Notes: generated by a model not told the origin, from the sequence alone. A stretch of 15,050 nucleotides of DNA from F23-D06 sp963643165 (GCA_963643165.1 CAVIJD010000042.1:1-15050), one strand, 5' to 3'; positions 1 through 7,300 are shown, counted from the stretch's first letter. Translations and numbers: made by a program.

Positions 1-312
1 TCGCAGCCGACGGTTCCGCTCCCTTGCGGTCGCTGCACCGCCGGTTATGGAGCAGTCTGCCTGCGGCAGCCCGCTTTCGCCCTCTCCGAGGGCGTTGCGC
101 AAGTCGCTCCTTCTTCCATCATAAGTCGCAAGTCAGCCCTGGCAAAGAAGACCTCGCAGTGTTCGGGCATCGGAGATGCCCAATCAATGGCGGCTCGTTG
201 AGCCGCCATTGACCATAACCGACGGTGAAGCCGTCGGAGCAAGCCGCGCCCCGATCTAATTAGAGCCTCGAAGAGGCTCAACAACGACGATTGGGGAAAT
301 CTCACCACGCAC
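1..312. repeat. Hairpin-rich intergenic repeat element, copy A (truncated at window start)
   Basis: This non-coding stretch is built of small inverted repeats. Those visible are at 57-69 (5-bp stem, 3-nt loop), 78-94 (7 bp, loop TCC), 165-181 (7 bp, loop GGA), 184-212 (13 bp, loop GTT), 219-237 (7 bp, loop TGAAG) and 263-279 (7 bp, loop GAA). Positions 1-67 recur at 14984-15050 with two mismatches. The reverse complement of about 218-312 resembles the left part of the right-hand copy: both share GTGCGT, CCTCTTCGAGG, a GCGCG block and CCGGTTATGG-like ends in the same order. I infer an element with long imperfect inverted arms around a hairpin-rich middle, comparable in style to REP/BIME or MITE elements, with no transposase in view. 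Open frames run across it on both strands (24-212 +, 45-314 -), but they have low-complexity composition and fall inside the repeat, so I do not call genes. The right limit could extend to about 330. Confidence 0.7.
184..212. repeat. 13-bp perfect inverted repeat with GTT loop
   Basis: The arm TCAATGGCGGCTC (184-196) is exactly complementary to 200-212 around a 3-base loop. It is the longest stem in the left repeat element. No T-run follows it, so it does not look like an intrinsic terminator for either strand. Confidence 0.85.
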
Positions 313-336
313 AAAGCCAGGGCTGACGTAAGACTT

Positions 337-392
337 AATTAGGAATTAGGAATGTGCGAGGCGTGACGCTTTGCATTCTACATTCTACATTC
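337..392. repeat. Two short heptamer tandem repeats
   Basis: The unit AATTAGG occurs twice at 337-350, followed by AAT. The unit CATTCTA occurs twice at 374-387, followed by CATTC. Both periods are seven bases. GAATG at 350-354 is complementary to CATTC at 374-378, so the two arrays roughly face each other. They lie between the repeat element and the first promoter, in a stretch (313-557) with no gene. Confidence 0.7.
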
Positions 393-432
393 GTGCGGCA
401 GCCGTGTACATTCTTGAGTGTCCGATATTTTT

Positions 433-440
433 TATATTTG
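433..440 (+). promoter_or_regulatory. Candidate Bacteroidota -7 box for the first outer-membrane protein gene
   Basis: TATATTTG matches the Bacteroidota -7 consensus TAnnTTTG. It lies 118 bases before the chosen ATG at 558. A TTG at 414-416 could be the -33 element, but its spacing (16 bases) is shorter than usual. The leader from about 450 to 557 is A/C-rich with no Shine-Dalgarno sequence, as is usual in this phylum. Confidence 0.45.
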
Positions 441-557
441 CGCACTCATTCTACTAACTAAACTACCCTATTCTCCTTATCGCTCTTTCCACACTTGTTC
501 GTTCTTTCAAACACACTGTATTTGCCTTTAACATTACACATCATAAAACAAACGAAG

Positions 558-1151
558 ATGAAAACTAAACGCTTAACAATCACAATGATGGGCATTATCT
601 TAATGTCCGTCCTGTTTCTCTCCCCCCTTTTCGGGCAAAATGAGACCATTCCTGAGCCAACCATAAAGAAAGAGAAAAAAATCAGTTATTATCAATCTGC
701 AGACATCGGATTCGGGTTCGGCGCATCTAAAAGCCATAATCTGTATTGCAAGCCGCAGCCGTGGAGCGTCTTTGTGAACGAAACCCATGGCATCCAGTTC
801 AACCCGCACCTTATGTTAGGCCTCAACATCGGCTTTATGTACATCTCGCCTGCCGCCTGCAACAGCCAGTATCACAACATCTATTTTTCGGGCGGTTTGG
901 ATTTCCGTTACACAATTCTGAAAAACAAATGGTCGCCGTTCTTGATGCTCAACCTCGGCAGCGGCGTTGATGTGTTTTTACCTGAGGGATCTTCAACAAC
1001 GAAAATGAGAGCACAATTCCTACGAGACGCAAAAGGTGCCGTTTATGCCGGATGCCGCTATAAATTCGGACAACGCAAAGAAGTCTATTGTGCCTTAGGC
1101 ACAGAGTCGCTCTTTTGGGGTCCTGCCCTACGCATTGGCGCAAGGTTTTAA
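558..1151 (+). CDS. Small outer-membrane beta-barrel protein, first of a tandem pair
   Basis: A predicted 197-residue secreted protein. Residues 1-26 form a signal peptide (MKTK start, hydrophobic run, cut before Gln27 in LFGQ). The frame is open from 495, but the ATG at 558 is preferred because it places the charged n-region directly before the hydrophobic core and follows an A-rich leader. The mature part is 171 residues, rich in aromatic and glycine residues in alternating stretches. It ends in Phe (RIGARF), as outer-membrane barrels recognised by the Bam machinery do. I read it as a small barrel, probably about eight strands. The role is unknown; no lipobox or enzymatic motif is visible. 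The next gene (1249-1821) encodes a paralogue of identical mature length. It may instead be described as a conserved hypothetical or porin-like protein. Confidence 0.8.
   Translation: MKTKRLTITMMGIILMSVLFLSPLFGQNETIPEPTIKKEKKISYYQSADIGFGFGASKSHNLYCKPQPWSVFVNETHGIQFNPHLMLGLNIGFMYISPAACNSQYHNIYFSGGLDFRYTILKNKWSPFLMLNLGSGVDVFLPEGSSTTKMRAQFLRDAKGAVYAGCRYKFGQRKEVYCALGTESLFWGPALRIGARF
717..865 (+). repeat. Near-identical core shared with the downstream paralogue, copy 1
   Basis: These 149 bases match 1387-1535 with four differences (742, 752, 794, 863), a constant offset of 670 bases and no gaps. Three differences are silent and one changes Leu to Gln. Identity falls off on either side, although the two genes remain homologous throughout. 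Confidence 0.9.
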
Positions 1152-1170
1152 TCTTTGTGACGCATGTCAT

Positions 1171-1178
1171 TATTTTTG
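1171..1178 (+). promoter_or_regulatory. Candidate -7 box for the second outer-membrane protein gene
   Basis: TATTTTTG fits TAnnTTTG and lies 70 bases before the ATG at 1249. A TTTG at 1154-1157 is nearer (13 bases) than a normal -33 box. If used, the second paralogue could be transcribed independently of the first. There is no terminator-like hairpin in the 97-base gap, so read-through is also possible. Confidence 0.35.
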
Positions 1179-1248
1179 TTTAGTTTTCTTAACAACCACA
1201 ATCTTTCAACCCATCATTTTGCAACACAATAAAAAAAACGACACTATC

Positions 1249-1821
1249 ATGAAAAAAATCATCATACTTAACCTTTTTGTTCTGTTTTCAATTTCCCTTT
1301 TCGGGCAAAATGAGACATTTTCTGACCAACCCCAAAAGAAAGAGAAAAAAATCAGCTATTACCATGCCGTTGACATTGGCACGGGCTTCGGCGCATCTAA
1401 AAGCCATAATCAGTATTGCAAACCGCAGCCGTGGAGCGTCTTTGTGAACGAAACCCATGGCATACAGTTCAACCCGCACCTTATGTTAGGCCTCAACATC
1501 GGCTTTATGTACATCTCGCCTGCCGCCTGCAATAGTTATTGCCACGACTTGTTTTTCAACTACGGCTTGTCTTTCCGCTATACGATCCTGAAAAACAAAT
1601 GGTCGCCGCTCTTGATGCTCACGATGGGCAATGGCATTGAAGTTTTCGTGCCCGAAGAAAATACATCCTGGAAAATGAAAGCACAGTTCTTTCAAGGAGT
1701 CAACACATCGTTGTATGCCGGATGCCGTTATGAGTTCGGCTGTCACAAAGAAGTTTTCGGCGCATTGGGGGTTGAAGCACTCATCTTCGGTCCCGCCCTC
1801 CGTATCGGCGTAAGATTTTAA
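1249..1821 (+). CDS. Small outer-membrane beta-barrel protein, second of a tandem pair
   Basis: A predicted 190-residue protein and paralogue of the gene at 558-1151. The signal peptide is residues 1-19 (MKK start, cut before Gln20 in LFGQ), leaving a mature part of 171 residues, the same as its neighbour. The frame is open upstream to 1135, overlapping the end of the first gene. The ATG at 1249 is chosen because a normal signal peptide begins there and an A-rich leader precedes it. The shared core covers the WSVFVNETHGIQFNPHLMLG region and is almost invariant. The segment after it (YHNIYFSG in the first, CHDLFFNY in the second) and the loop near VFLPEG/VFVPEE differ more, as expected of exposed loops. 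It ends in RIGVRF with a terminal Phe, fitting a barrel beta-signal. Function is unknown; duplication suggests antigenic or dosage variation, but that is inference. Confidence 0.8.
   Translation: MKKIIILNLFVLFSISLFGQNETFSDQPQKKEKKISYYHAVDIGTGFGASKSHNQYCKPQPWSVFVNETHGIQFNPHLMLGLNIGFMYISPAACNSYCHDLFFNYGLSFRYTILKNKWSPLLMLTMGNGIEVFVPEENTSWKMKAQFFQGVNTSLYAGCRYEFGCHKEVFGALGVEALIFGPALRIGVRF
1387..1535 (+). repeat. Near-identical core shared with the upstream paralogue, copy 2
   Basis: The counterpart of 717-865, with 145 of 149 bases identical. It encodes the same stretch of both mature barrels. Confidence 0.9.
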
Positions 1822-1854
1822 TGGCAAAAAATATACTCCTCGCTGAATTTTTGC

Positions 1855-1862
1855 TATTTTTG
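1855..1862 (+). promoter_or_regulatory. Candidate -7 box for ileS-parE
   Basis: TATTTTTG fits TAnnTTTG and is followed by CCGTTTTGAA, similar to the initial transcribed stretch of two other promoters in this window. The start codon of ileS lies 31 bases after the box, which gives a short leader. No clear TTTG is seen at the usual -33 spacing. The box forms the right arm of an inverted repeat with GGCAAAAAATA at 1823-1833 (one bulged base). Confidence 0.55.
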
Positions 1863-1892
1863 CCGTTTTGAAAATTTCAACATCTATATTTC

Positions 1893-4800
1893 ATGAAATA
1901 TACTGAATATAAAGGACTTGATTTACCCAAAACAGGTGAAGAGATAAAAAAATATTGGGAGGAGAACGACATTTTCGCAAAAAGCCTTGCCGCCCGCGAA
2001 GGACACGAACGCTTTGTCTTTTTTGAGGGACCTCCGTCCGCCAATGGCATGCCCGGCATCCACCATGTGATGGCCCGCACCATCAAAGACATCATCTGCC
2101 GCTACCAGACCCTTACGGGCAAGTATGTCGGCAGGAAAGGCGGCTGGGACACCCACGGTCTTCCCGTAGAACTGGGCGTTGAGAAAACGCTGGGCATCAC
2201 CAAAGAGGACATCGGCAAAACCATCTCGGTGGAAGACTACAACAAAGCCTGCCGCCGCGAGGTGATGAAGTTCAAGGACAAATGGGACGACCTGACCCGC
2301 GAGATGGGCTACTGGGTTGACCTGGAGCATCCTTACATCACTTTCGACAACAAGTACATTGAGACGGTTTGGTATCTGCTGTCGGAACTCTACAAGAAAG
2401 GGCTGCTCTACAAAGGCTACTCCATCCAACCCTACTCGCCCGCTGCAGGCACGGGACTCAGCTCGCACGAGCTGAACCTGCCCGGCTGCTACCGCGACGT
2501 GAAAGACACAACCTGCACGGCACAGTTCAAAATCAAAAAGACGCAAAGCGTAAAACTGCCGTTCGGGCTTTCTGAAGTGCCGGACAACCTCTACTTCATC
2601 GCCTGGACCACCACGCCGTGGACCTTGCCCTCCAACACCGCCCTCGCTGTAGGCCCTAAGATAACCTATTGCCTCGTGGAGACATTCAACCCCTATTCGG
2701 GGGATGCCGTTAAAATCGTAATCGCCAAAGACCTGCTCGCCTCCTACCTGAAACCGGATTGGGCGAACCTCGACTTCAGCGAATACAAACCGGGCGACAA
2801 GAACATACCCTACCGCATTTTAGGCGAAGAGAGCGGCAACAACCTCGTAGGGCTGGAATATGAACAACTCATTCCCTATATGACCCCGTCGGGAGATGCC
2901 TTCCGCGTAATTCCAGGCGACTACGTGACCACCGAAGACGGCACGGGCATCGTACACATCGCACCCACTTTCGGTGCAGATGACAAGCGCGTGGCCGCCG
3001 ATGCCGGCATCGCCCCGATGACCGTAACGGACAAAAACGGCCAAACCGCCCCTATGGTAGATAGAACCGGCAAGTTCTTCCTCCTGCAAGACCTGGACAC
3101 CGACTTTGTGGCGCAGCACGTCAATGCCGAACTGTACGGGACCGTAGCCGGACGCTACGTGAAACCCGACTACGAGAAAGAGGGCGAGAAGCACGACGAG
3201 ACGTTAGACGTAACTATCTGCCTCTGGCTCAAAAAAGAGCACAAGGCTTTCAAGATAGAAAAGCACCTGCACAACTATCCCCACTGCTGGCGCACCGACA
3301 AGCCCATCCTCTACTATCCGCTCGACTCCTGGTTCATCAGAACAACCGCCTACAAAGAGCGTATGATAGAACTCAACAAAACCATCCGCTGGAAACCGGC
3401 CGCCACAGGCTCCGGACGTTTCGGCAACTGGCTCGAGAACCTGGTGGACTGGAACCTGTCGCGTTCACGCTTCTGGGGCGTGCCGCTCCCCGTGTGGACC
3501 ACCGAGGACAAAAAAGAACAAATCTGCATCGGCTCCATCGAGCAGCTGATGAACGAAATCGACAAGTCCATCAAAGCCGGCTTCATGACCGAGAACCCTT
3601 ACGCCGGCTTCAAGGCAGGCGACATGAGCGAGGAGAACTACCGCAGCATCGACCTTCACAAACCCTATGTGGACAGCGTCATCCTCGTCTCCCCCACCGG
3701 CAAGCGTATGGTCAGGGAGAGCGACCTCATCGACGTATGGTTCGACTCCGGCTCCATGCCGTACGCCCAACTGCACTACCCGTTTGAGAACAAAGAGCTC
3801 TTTGAGAAGAACTTCCCCGCCGACTTCATCGCCGAGGGCGTAGATCAGACCCGCGGGTGGTTCTTCACACTGCATGCCATCGCCACAATGCTGTTCGACA
3901 AAGTGGCCTACAAGTCTGTCGTCTCCAACGGCCTGGTGCTGGACAAAAACGGCAACAAGATGTCGAAGCGCCTCGGCAACGCCGTGGATCCGTTCTACAT
4001 TCTGGAGAAATACGGTCCCGACGCCACCCGCTGGTACATGATAACCAACGCTTCGCCGTGGGACAACCTCAAATTTGACGAGTCGGGCATCGGCGAGGTG
4101 CAACGCAAGTTCTTCGGAACACTTTACAACACCTACAGTTTCTTCGCCCTCTACGCCAACATTGACGGCTTCACCTACAGCGAACCTGACATCCCGATTG
4201 AGAAACGGCCGGAGATTGACCGCTGGATCCTGTCAGAACTCAACACCCTGGTAAAACATTGCCGCGAGAACTACGCCGACTACGAACCCACAAAGGCAGG
4301 ACGCGAAATCCAAGACTTTGTAGATTCCTACCTCAGCAACTGGTACGTACGTCTCTGCCGCCGCCGCTTCTGGAAAGGCGACTACTCGGAGGACAAGATC
4401 TCGGCCTACCAGACCCTCTACACCTGTATGGTCACCATCGCCAAAATAGCCTCACCCATCGCGCCGTTCTTCATGGACCGCCTGTACCTTGACCTCAACG
4501 CCGTTTCAAAGAAAGAAGACTTCGCTTCTGTCCACTTGACAGACTATCCGCAAGTGCAGGAAGAATTGATTGACAAGGCGTTAGAAGAGCGGATGCAACT
4601 TGCCCAGCAAATTTCATCCATGGTTCTCTCCTTAAGAAAGAAAACCAACCTGAAAGTGCGTCAGCCGCTGGCAAAAATCATGATCCCCGTGACGGGCGAG
4701 AGTCTCAAACTGCAGATCTCAAAGGTTCAAGACCTGATTCTGCACGAAGTCAACGTGAAAGAACTCCTGCTTGTCGGCAACAACGAAGGCATGTTCGTAA

Positions 4801-5321
4801 AGAGCATCAAGCCAGACTTCAAGAAATTAGGGCCCAAGTGCGGCAAGATTATGAAGAAAGTGGCAGAACGCATCGTCGGGCTGTCGCAGGCTGACATTGC
4901 CACATTGGAAAGCGGCTCAGAACTCGTGTTAGACGTTGAGGGACAGAGCGTAACCATCGGCAAAGAAGACGTGGAAATACACACGCAAGACATCCCCGGA
5001 TGGGTAGTGGCAAGTCAGAACACCCTGACCGTGGCGTTAGACATCGAAGTGAGCGAGGAACTGAAAAACGAAGGTCTTGCCCGCGAATTTGTCAAACAGA
5101 TCCAAACCTACCGCAAAGACAACGGCTTTGAAGTGCTTGACCATATAAAGATAACTGTAGAGAACAATCCGGCCATCGTGACGGCGCTCACCACCTTCGA
5201 GGACTACATCAAAAACGAAACCTTGTGTTCTTCGCTCGCCTTTGCAGAACCCGCAGACGGCGAAGCCACCGTTGATGTTGAGGGCATCGTGCTGAAAATC
5301 TCCGTTGTCAGAGAAGCTTAA
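1893..5321 (+). CDS. ileS: Isoleucyl-tRNA synthetase
   Basis: Charges tRNA-Ile with isoleucine in the cytoplasm (class I aminoacyl-tRNA synthetase). At 1142 residues it is longer than the roughly 940 of E. coli IleS. The HIGH motif appears as GIHH at 55-58 within PPSANGMPGIHH, and KMSKR is at 689-693. The CP1 editing domain lies roughly at 190-410 and contains GTGIVHIAPTFGADD at 350-364 with the conserved Asp pair. An anticodon-binding domain follows the Rossmann core, then a long C-terminal region. I see no paired CxxC zinc ligands at the C-terminus. Length, a divergent HIGH motif and the lack of those ligands fit the eukaryote-like (type 2) IleS group, whose members are often less sensitive to mupirocin; resistance itself is inference. 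The ATG at 1893 follows the promoter closely with no Shine-Dalgarno sequence. The stop codon is 3 bases before parE. Confidence 0.97.
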   Translation: MKYTEYKGLDLPKTGEEIKKYWEENDIFAKSLAAREGHERFVFFEGPPSANGMPGIHHVMARTIKDIICRYQTLTGKYVGRKGGWDTHGLPVELGVEKTLGITKEDIGKTISVEDYNKACRREVMKFKDKWDDLTREMGYWVDLEHPYITFDNKYIETVWYLLSELYKKGLLYKGYSIQPYSPAAGTGLSSHELNLPGCYRDVKDTTCTAQFKIKKTQSVKLPFGLSEVPDNLYFIAWTTTPWTLPSNTALAVGPKITYCLVETFNPYSGDAVKIVIAKDLLASYLKPDWANLDFSEYKPGDKNIPYRILGEESGNNLVGLEYEQLIPYMTPSGDAFRVIPGDYVTTEDGTGIVHIAPTFGADDKRVAADAGIAPMTVTDKNGQTAPMVDRTGKFFLLQDLDTDFVAQHVNAELYGTVAGRYVKPDYEKEGEKHDETLDVTICLWLKKEHKAFKIEKHLHNYPHCWRTDKPILYYPLDSWFIRTTAYKERMIELNKTIRWKPAATGSGRFGNWLENLVDWNLSRSRFWGVPLPVWTTEDKKEQICIGSIEQLMNEIDKSIKAGFMTENPYAGFKAGDMSEENYRSIDLHKPYVDSVILVSPTGKRMVRESDLIDVWFDSGSMPYAQLHYPFENKELFEKNFPADFIAEGVDQTRGWFFTLHAIATMLFDKVAYKSVVSNGLVLDKNGNKMSKRLGNAVDPFYILEKYGPDATRWYMITNASPWDNLKFDESGIGEVQRKFFGTLYNTYSFFALYANIDGFTYSEPDIPIEKRPEIDRWILSELNTLVKHCRENYADYEPTKAGREIQDFVDSYLSNWYVRLCRRRFWKGDYSEDKISAYQTLYTCMVTIAKIASPIAPFFMDRLYLDLNAVSKKEDFASVHLTDYPQVQEELIDKALEERMQLAQQISSMVLSLRKKTNLKVRQPLAKIMIPVTGESLKLQISKVQDLILHEVNVKELLLVGNNEGMFVKSIKPDFKKLGPKCGKIMKKVAERIVGLSQADIATLESGSELVLDVEGQSVTIGKEDVEIHTQDIPGWVVASQNTLTVALDIEVSEELKNEGLAREFVKQIQTYRKDNGFEVLDHIKITVENNPAIVTALTTFEDYIKNETLCSSLAFAEPADGEATVDVEGIVLKISVVREA

Positions 5322-5324
5322 GCC

Positions 5325-7160
5325 ATGGCCGAATATCAGGACGACAACATCATCACCCTAAACTGGTACGAGCATATCCGCACCCGGCCAGGCATGTACA
5401 TCGGGAAAACCGGAGACGGCACCTCCCCGGACGACGGTATCTACATTCTGCTGAAAGAGGTGTTGGACAATGCCATTGACGAGTTCATGAACGGCTACGG
5501 CAAAGCCATTGACGTTACCATCCGCGAAAAAAGGGTCTCCATCCGCGACTATGGCAGGGGCATCCCGCTGAACAAGATGGTAGATTGCTACTCCAAGATG
5601 AACACGGGACGCAACTTCAAAGGCGACTTTGCCTCCATCGGCATGAACGGCGTCGGCGTGAAGGCCGTAAACGCGCTCTCCACCTCCCTGCTCGTGCAGA
5701 GCGTACGCGACGGCAAGATGAAAAAGGCGGAGTTCTCGCGCGGGCTTCTCGTGCAAGAATACCCCATCGCCGACACTGACGAGAAAAACGGGACTATGGT
5801 CTCGTTTCTCCCCGATGACTCCATTTTCGTAAACTACGAATGGTACACAGAGCACATCGAAAAGCTGCTTTGGTACTACGTTTATCCCAACAAAGGGCTG
5901 ACCATCAACTTCAACGGCCAGAAATTCTATTCCAAAAACGGACTGATAGACCTGCTGAACAAGGAGACCGAAGAGACGCGGCTTTACGAGCCCATCCACC
6001 TCAAAGAGGAGAACTTTGAATTTGCCATGGTTCACACCGGCCGCAAATATGGCGAAGACTACTTCACCTTTGCCAACAGCCAGTACACGGCACACGGCGG
6101 CGCACACCAACAGGCCATGCGCGAGGCTTTGGTCAAGACCTTCCGCGACTTCTACAAAAAGAACTTCGAGGCCGCCGACATCCGCAACTCCATAACCGCC
6201 ACCATGTCGATTAAAGTCAAGGACCCGATCTTCGACTCGCAGACCAAGACCAAACTGACCTCCGACTATATGGAGCCCGACGGACAAAGCATCCGCAACT
6301 ACGTGAACGACAAGATGGGGCGGCTGCTCGACAACTATTTGCACCGGCATCCCGAGGTTTCGGAAGTCATCCTAAAGAAAATACAAGAGGCTGAAAAGGA
6401 GCGCACCGCCATCAGCAATCTCAAAAAACAGTCGAAAGACCTGCAGAAGAAAGTCAGTCTGAACAACAGCAAGTTGCGCGACTGCCGTTACCATTTCAAC
6501 ACGAACGACGCCCGCCGGTTGGAGACGATGATCTTCATCACGGAGGGCATCTCGGCTTCGGGTTCCATCACGCAGTCGCGCGACGCCAACACCCAGGCGG
6601 TATTCAGTCTGATGGGCAAGCCCGCCAACATCATCAAAAAGAAGAGCGCCATTTACGAGAACAAAGAGTTGGCGTTGTTGCTCGCCGCGTTGAATCTGGA
6701 AGACGGAACTGAGGGACTTCGTTACAACAACATCGTCATCGCCACCGATGCCGATGTGGATGGCATGCACATACGGCTGTTGCTGCTCGCTTTTTTCCTG
6801 CAACTGTTCCCCGACGTGGTACGGTCAGGGCACGTTTATGTGCTTCAGACCCCGTTGTTCAGGGTGCGCAACAAGCAGAAAACCTACTATTGCTATTCGG
6901 AAGAGGAAAAACAGGAGGCCATAAAGAAACTGAACGGCAAGCCGGAGATCACGCGGTTCAAGGGACTTGGCGAAATCTCGCCCAAAGAGTTCAAGGGCTT
7001 CATCGGCGACTCCATACGGCTCGAGCCCGTATTGCTTGACCCCAAAGCAAACATCGACGCCGTCATTGAATACTATATGGGCAACAACACGGCAGAACGG
7101 CAGAACTTCATCATGGAAAACCTGCGCGAGGAAATCGACAATTTTTCTGAAGAATCGTAA
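5325..7160 (+). CDS. parE: DNA topoisomerase IV subunit B (type IIA, ATPase/TOPRIM subunit)
   Basis: The ATP-hydrolysing subunit that works with ParC to decatenate daughter chromosomes. It has 611 residues, a little shorter than E. coli ParE (about 630). The GHKL ATPase motifs are EVLDNAIDEF (Glu45 and Asn49), DYGRG at 75-79 and GMNGVGVKA at 106-114. The transducer domain follows. The TOPRIM domain has catalytic Glu407 and the metal-binding DADVDG at 475-480, then FKGLGE at 545-550. The domain order and lack of a large C-terminal insert favour ParE over GyrB. The usual EGDSA motif reads EGISA at 407-411, and the position of E. coli GyrB Lys447 is Met430. Asp426 and Lys447 of GyrB are known quinolone-resistance positions. 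It starts 3 bases after ileS, so it is probably translationally coupled. parC is not in the window. Confidence 0.93.
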   Translation: MAEYQDDNIITLNWYEHIRTRPGMYIGKTGDGTSPDDGIYILLKEVLDNAIDEFMNGYGKAIDVTIREKRVSIRDYGRGIPLNKMVDCYSKMNTGRNFKGDFASIGMNGVGVKAVNALSTSLLVQSVRDGKMKKAEFSRGLLVQEYPIADTDEKNGTMVSFLPDDSIFVNYEWYTEHIEKLLWYYVYPNKGLTINFNGQKFYSKNGLIDLLNKETEETRLYEPIHLKEENFEFAMVHTGRKYGEDYFTFANSQYTAHGGAHQQAMREALVKTFRDFYKKNFEAADIRNSITATMSIKVKDPIFDSQTKTKLTSDYMEPDGQSIRNYVNDKMGRLLDNYLHRHPEVSEVILKKIQEAEKERTAISNLKKQSKDLQKKVSLNNSKLRDCRYHFNTNDARRLETMIFITEGISASGSITQSRDANTQAVFSLMGKPANIIKKKSAIYENKELALLLAALNLEDGTEGLRYNNIVIATDADVDGMHIRLLLLAFFLQLFPDVVRSGHVYVLQTPLFRVRNKQKTYYCYSEEEKQEAIKKLNGKPEITRFKGLGEISPKEFKGFIGDSIRLEPVLLDPKANIDAVIEYYMGNNTAERQNFIMENLREEIDNFSEES

Positions 7161-7205
7161 TTGCCCTTTAAACCTTGGCTGTTTTTTTTATTCTTAAAAA
7201 ATGTT

Positions 7206-7221
7206 TTTCACACGTGTGAAA
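7206..7221. promoter_or_regulatory. Perfect 16-bp palindrome, candidate operator
   Basis: TTTCACACGTGTGAAA is fully self-complementary, centred between 7213 and 7214. It ends 12 bases before the TATTTTTG box of the next gene, covering the place where a -33 element should be, and no TTTG is found there. This layout suits a dimeric regulator binding at the promoter. The core TCACA/TGTGA half-sites resemble those of CRP/FNR-type proteins in inverted order, but I cannot name the factor. A terminator role for parE is less likely because no T-run follows on the + strand. Confidence 0.5.
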
Positions 7222-7233
7222 CGAAAAAAAAAC

Positions 7234-7241
7234 TATTTTTG
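7234..7241 (+). promoter_or_regulatory. Candidate -7 box for the T9SS cargo gene
   Basis: TATTTTTG fits TAnnTTTG and is followed by CCGCTTGAA, giving a probable start near 7248. The leader of about 50 bases is extremely A-rich with no Shine-Dalgarno sequence, a pattern linked to strong translation in Bacteroidota. The following coding region uses many GTT and GCT codons, in keeping with high expression. Confidence 0.6.
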
Positions 7242-7300
7242 CCGCTTGAACGAAAAAACACATTATTCAAATAACAAAACACAAAAAAATCAAAACTAAG

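Noticed and set aside
24..314. Overlapping open frames on both strands (24-212 + and 45-314 -) as small genes
   Set aside because: They lie within the hairpin-rich repeat, have Arg/Ala/Ser-rich low-complexity composition, no promoter or leader, and exist mainly because the element is GC-rich with few stops.
5358..6350. 330-residue frame on the minus strand
   Set aside because: It is antisense to parE, whose ATPase motifs lie exactly in this stretch; the translation has no recognisable domain.
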